DNA of 64,000 nt, from contig CM048839.1 in the NCBI GenBank assembly GCA_026545765.1, forward strand, positions 24,568,566-24,632,565, written 5' to 3'. Source of the DNA: Plantago major (Eukaryota > Streptophyta > Magnoliopsida > Lamiales > Plantaginaceae). Below are positions 59,501 through 64,000 of this stretch, in pieces (the first letter of the stretch is position 1; every line of letters begins with the position of its first letter). The notes under the pieces are model-generated. The model ran no database searches, was not told where the DNA came from, and worked only from the letters and a program-made list of their open reading frames with translations. Both the position numbers and the translations under genes were made by a program.

Positions 59501-61094
59501 ATCTAGTGTTATTTCCTCATTCTAATAATTTTTCACTTCATTGTTATTATGATTCCAGCCACCATAGGGAGTGTCAGGGTGATTGTTTGTTTACATTAGA
59601 GCTGTCTTATTTTTCCAGCATCAATTCCTCATATGTCAGGGGTTTAAGAAATTGATGAGTTGATGATGGAAGCCACCTTCATGTGGATTTGAATAGGACA
59701 TTGACAAATTCAACTGAGCTCCTTGATATAGAAAAACTTGCTTGGATATGGCCATGGATTTCTTTCTCTAAATGCAAATGTAAATGAAACATCAGTAGTG
59801 GTTCCCCTCTTTCCCTCCCTGGTGACTCAAAGCCCCATTCTAATGGTTGGAAGGGATGCATCTTACCAACTGAGCTACAATTCATTACCAGTTTTGGTCT
59901 CGTACTATTTGTACTTTTTTACTTATGCTTTCAAAGGCTAAATTGATAGTCGAGCTGCCTCCTCTATGAAATTATAGACTAAAGTAGCTAAATTAACTTC
60001 AAGTGACATTTCGATTTATAACATCATAGTTTCAACTTTGCGTGATCATACTTGCTACTTTTTCTCCTTCATTTGAGTGACTTTGGATAAATCATTTGTA
60101 GGAACGTATTCTTTTGGACCGGGATAGAGTTGCTTCCAGGTCCTGGTATAATGAGCAGTGTAGCCGGTGGGAATTGGACCCCATAGCTGTTCCTTATGCT
60201 GTATCCCAGAAACTTGTTGAGAAAGCTCGTATAAGGCATGATTGGGCTGCCATGTATATCACACTTAAGGGGGATGACAGAGAATATTATGTGGACATTA
60301 GAGTGCGATTCTTAACTTCCTCTTTCCATTTCGACTTTTAGTTTTATAATTCTTACCTGTGTAATGTGTTGTTTCATGTTTGTCCCAGGAATTTGAGACT
60401 ATGTATGAGGATTTTGGGGGTTTTAATGCAATGTATTCGAAGATGGCTGCAGCTGGCATCCCAACTTCAGTTCAACTAATGTGGATCCCCATATCAGAAT
60501 TGGACCTGGGCCAGCATTTTCGCTTGCTAGTAACCCTGCTTCGCCGGGGCATTGATGCATTTTGGACCAGTAGCATTGTTGCACAGGCGAAAACTTGGAG
60601 CCCGATGATAAGAAACTATCTTGATGAGTTAATGGTGATGTTTATATTTCCTTTCCTGGAGTGTGTTATTCCCTATCAGGTAATTAATTAGATTGCTGAA
60701 TATGCTACTTTAGATTGTGAACTATATTAGATTTTCAGCCGTTTGCTCTTTCTTATAAGCTATCTTCGCATGTCACTCTCTGGTCTAATCTATATATCTC
60801 TTATCTTTCTTTGTACAGGTCAGGATGCACTTAGGGATGGCTTGGCCTGAGTATTCAGATGTATCTGTTGGCTCAACTTGGTACCTGATGTGGCAGTCTG
60901 AGGCTGAAGCAAACTTTAGATCAAGGAATCCAGATGCACTCGGATTCAAGTGGTACTTCTGGTTCTTTCTAAGAACATACGTATATGGATATGTGTTATT
61001 TCATGTTTTCAAATTCCTGAGGAGGAGGGTTCCACCACTTCCTGTCTTTGGGCCTATGAGGAGAGATCCCAACTTGAGGAAATTGCGGAGAGTG
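56540..61094 (+). CDS. FTSHI5: FTSHI5, inactive FtsH-like protein of the chloroplast envelope (5' exons only)
   Basis: Five exons give 724 residues and continue beyond the window: 56540-57474, 58077-58545, 60102-60302, 60389-60679 and 60819-61094. The product resembles Arabidopsis FTSHI5 (At3g04340, EMB2458), an embryo-essential catalytically inactive FtsH homologue associated with the Ycf2/FtsHi motor of the inner chloroplast envelope. The first ~60 residues are basic and Ser/Pro-rich (transit peptide). A membrane span lies at about 95-112, followed by a long Glu/Lys coiled coil (about 150-300). Exons 3-5 carry YYVDIREFETMYEDFGGFNA, QLMWIPISELDLGQHF, GMAWPEYSDVSVGSTWYLMW and a second membrane segment near FKWYFWFFLRTYVYGYVL. 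The AAA+ core and the degenerate protease region lie off the right edge. The donor after exon 3 is GTGCGA, weak but in phase. Confidence 0.92.
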
Positions 61095-61477
61095 GTATGC
61101 TTTCTTCTTATAACGAATGATTGCTGCTGATAATTGTAATTTTAAATTTTAGTATGTTATCTAATCCATGTTTCTCCATTAATTTTTTTCTAAATGCTTT
61201 GGAAGAGCCTTTTCATCCAGCATTAAATAGAAATACTATCATGACTGCCTCCAAAGTGCTAAAATAATGTTTCCAATGTCAACACCCTTGTTTTCTTGTA
61301 CTTATGTGATTGTTTTTATGACATAGGGAAATATATATGTATTAAATTTTGGAAAATGATACACTGATCGTAAGTGTTTGAATATAGTTATAAAGTTGAT
61401 ATGACCATCATACTTAGCAAGACATATTCATCCCCCTCTGGAAATTGTAGTAGGCATCTGGATAGAAGAACCAAATA

Positions 61478-61624
61478 TACTCCCTCTGTCCCATTTGGAA
61501 TTACTCCTTTCCCTTCATCGTTGGCCAGAATACATATTCCGTTTAATAAATAAAAAATTCTTTTTATCCTATCAAATTAGGTCAACATTATTTTATTCAT
61601 TTCAAAGGGATGGAGTGGGTACTA
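61478..61624. mobile_element. Stowaway-like MITE in the FTSHI5 intron
   Basis: The left end ATACTCCCTCTGTCCCATTT and right end AAAGGGATGGAGTGGGTACT are approximate inverted complements about 147 bp apart. This is a typical short Stowaway. Confidence 0.75.
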
Positions 61625-62202
61625 TTTTATATTCTAGCACATCTAACATCTGGAACAAATGCTTGAATAGAGGTACCGGCTAATCGGCCATTAATATTAA
61701 AAATTAAGCTGTGGCAATGAATATCATTTTGTGAAGAGGTCATTCATATAGTTGACTATGGTTTGACGGAAATAACAAGATTTAATTGTTTAGTGGATTG
61801 TTCTAGTTTACAATTCCCTTTTTGGCTTTTTCAAAATTTCACTACTAGGTAGTTTCATAGTTTAGCTGAAAAACTATGGGAGTGATTAGTTTGGAAGTGC
61901 GTTTGGCCTTGGTCAAATAGCACTTCTCAAGCCCAAATGCAATTGTGTGTTTTGAAATACAATTTGACCATGAAACGCGGTGCTTGATAGCACTTTTTCG
62001 AGATGTATTTCGGACCTCCGAAACGCACTTCTGAAAGCAGTTTTGATGATTGGTTTAGATGTATTTGGTTTTCGGGGTCCACTTTTATTACAGTATATAT
62101 ATAAGTGGACAACTATCGGAATTGTGCAATTGAGTACTTAATTTAAGTTAAATTGGACTCATTTGTAATATATATGTAAATTAGACTTTAATTACAGAAA
62201 AC

Positions 62203-62806
62203 AAATGTCTTCTCTAATGTAATTTCAAGCCCTAATTCTAACTTAACAAAATCAATTCATTATTAAAAAAAACAACGATAACCAATCTTTTTTCTCCAAT
62301 TAAATTAAAACAGATCACTTCGCACTAACTCAAACACTAGTTCAAATCGAAAAATTGCAATTCATATAAAAAACGACGACATTAATTACCTTCACATACT
62401 TCTTCCATTCTTTGTAACTAGGTGCCACAATAACACGCATGCAACTCCAACAAAATTAATTAATCATTAAAAAAAACTCAAATTTTCTTCTCCAATAAAA
62501 TTCCAAGTCCTAAATCAACCCCAACAGAATCAATTCATCATTAAAAAAAAAAAACTCAATATGTCTTCTCCAATTAAATTCAGAGCCCTAATTCAACCCA
62601 ACAAAATCAATTCATCATTAAAAAAAAAGGGGTAACCGATATTTCTTCTCCATATTCTTTAATTAAATTGAAACAGATCAATTCGTACTAACCTAAACCC
62701 TGATTCAACTCGAAAAAAGACAATTCATTATCAAAAGCAACGATAGTACTTACCTTCATATGTTTTTTTCTATTATTTGTAACTAGAAGCCACAATAACA
62801 CGCGTA
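62203..62806. repeat. Tandem duplication, two ~240-bp units plus a partial middle unit
   Basis: Units at about 62203-62440 and 62560-62806 share, in order, TGTCTTCTC, GCCCTAATTC, ACAAAATCAATTCAT, AAACAGATCA, TACCTTCATA, TTTGTAACTAG and CCACAATAACACGC. The stretch 62457-62545 repeats only the first part. The unit is related to the copy at 48655-48920. Poly-A runs punctuate the units. Confidence 0.78.
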
Positions 62807-64000
62807 GTGTGTTCTCACGTTCTAGTTATAAATAATGTAACAAATGTATTTAACAGTGTATATGCATTTGAAGTGCATTGAAGTAAAAAAACTATTTTTA
62901 CAAGTCCAATAACAATAAACGTGACTTTAATCCTTCATTAACACACTGCAAATTACAATATCACTATCAACACAAAGTAACTCCAATTAATTACTCCCTT
63001 ATACTATTGTCGGTTTTAAAATGGAAGACTCCATTATTTGATATGTACCCTATAAATTTGTCCCCCAAATCACAATATCACGATCAGCTATCAACTGAAC
63101 AGAATTCAACTCCGAAGTAGAAGAAAACAAGAAGTCAAACTCACAAGTCACCCATCAATACTCGAACTCTTTCAAGGATTGAATCATTAACGCAGCCAAA
63201 TATCCGGCTTGACAATATTCACGCAAATTGTTCCAAACAGAGCATATTGTGGCACAGTACTATTATCTTGCAGGTAACCTGTTTGATAAAATGCTTCATC
63301 CAAATTCATAGCTTAAAGTTCAACTAGAATGATTGGTAGTTCATCAAGTGGAAAGCTGTCAACTTTCGATCAGCTGAAGCGTGATTTTCTGCTGTAAAGG
63401 AGCTTTTTTTGCCTACTAGAAATGTATTACTACTGTTTGTTTGAGGTGGAATGTAAATCAGCAAGGAAAGAGAAGTGAATATTTGGGTTTTAAATGGGGT
63501 TACTAGGGTTTTAGTACAATTGGGGGTATAATGGTCTATTAGTAATATGTTAGAAATGCATTTCCAAACATACATCTTAAATACACGAGGACCCCCATGT
63601 ATTTCAAATGCTACTCGGGATGTGTTTCAAAACGGAGCCCGCAAAAATGCGTGGGCTTTTTGAAACGCATGCTGTCAACCATTAAATAGCTTCACTTTGC
63701 ACCAAACCAATCACTCCCTACATATCATTTCATGGTTTCCTAAGTTGGATGGAAGTGCCCATAGGGTTGACTCTTGGGGTGCATTAACATAATAGCAAGG
63801 TGACTTTGTATATTATCAAGTTCTTGTTTGGGAATTTGCACCAATGTCTGTCTCTTCTCAATTAAACTATATTTTTCCCTCATAGCTTCGATCTGTATCC
63901 TTCTAGTAATTCCTGGAGTCTTGATCAGTGTTTGCAATTACTTCACCTGATTGAACATATCTATTAAGTACTATTCTTTTAAGTCAATGATGTATGCGGG

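Larger units (their letters stand above)
61095..64000 (+). other. Long repeat-filled FTSHI5 intron (to window end)
   Basis: I see no further FTSHI5 exon in this 2.9 kb. It contains a Stowaway-like MITE (61478-61624), a tandem duplication (62203-62806) and AT-rich sequence. The minus-strand frame 63740-63937 is not recognised. The intron assignment assumes that the gene is intact downstream. Confidence 0.65.

Noticed and set aside
63740-63937. Minus-strand 65-codon frame with ordinary amino-acid composition
   Set aside because: No family resemblance and no flanking gene structure; it could be a transposon remnant but I cannot support a call.

Overview
This is a stretch of nuclear chromosome from a flowering plant, almost certainly a eudicot. 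Host genes are split by GT-AG introns in AT-rich DNA. Two of them encode chloroplast-targeted proteins (a tetrapyrrole enzyme and an FtsH-like protein), and plant-specific families are present (NPH3 and STP). Most of the remaining DNA is plant transposon families: Copia, Gypsy, CACTA, hAT, Helitron, and Stowaway and Emigrant MITEs. I cannot name the species from sequence alone.

Six host genes are visible, left to right: (1) the 3' half of an AP-5 complex beta-subunit gene (4997-7237, +); (2) a BTB/NPH3 gene (9782-12655, +); (3) glutamate-1-semialdehyde 2,1-aminomutase, GSA (13847-17010, -); (4) an STP-type hexose/H+ symporter (39460-41245, +); (5) a RING-H2 E3 ligase of the BIG BROTHER-RELATED type (51324-55213, +); (6) the 5' exons of FTSHI5, an inactive chloroplast FtsH homologue (56540-61094, +, running off the window). 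From memory of Arabidopsis, the NPH3, AP5B1, BBR and STP genes lie close together on chromosome 3 (about At3g19850 to At3g19940), so this looks like a conserved block expanded by transposons. GSA and FTSHI5 would be additions to that block.

The 21 kb between GSA and STP (about 17348-38432) is a nested transposon. A minus-strand Copia element with broken gag, protease, integrase, reverse transcriptase and RNase H forms the shell. A CACTA element (21941-23224, 3-bp target duplication TTA) sits in its gag zinc-knuckle region. A second, plus-strand Copia element (24037-37603, 5-bp duplication TTGGT) sits in its leader. The inner element has near-identical 1.4 kb LTRs and keeps gag, protease and integrase remnants, but has no reverse transcriptase or RNase H. 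In its 3' half it carries a large extra gene (30006-34954) with a run of phase-0 introns around short symmetric exons. That gene contains a small CACTA-like element of its own. It is the most unusual object in the window.

The 41.2-51.3 kb interval is accessory DNA: a solo LTR of the inner element's family, a Helitron 3' end, a small LTR with its primer-binding site, a repeat pair carrying different MITEs, long (TA)n tracts, and a hAT-like element about 250 bp upstream of the E3 ligase start codon. The left edge (1-3 kb) holds a Gypsy gag fragment and a complete 1.41 kb hAT-like element with an 8-bp target duplication. The last 2.9 kb looks like an FTSHI5 intron filled with repeats.
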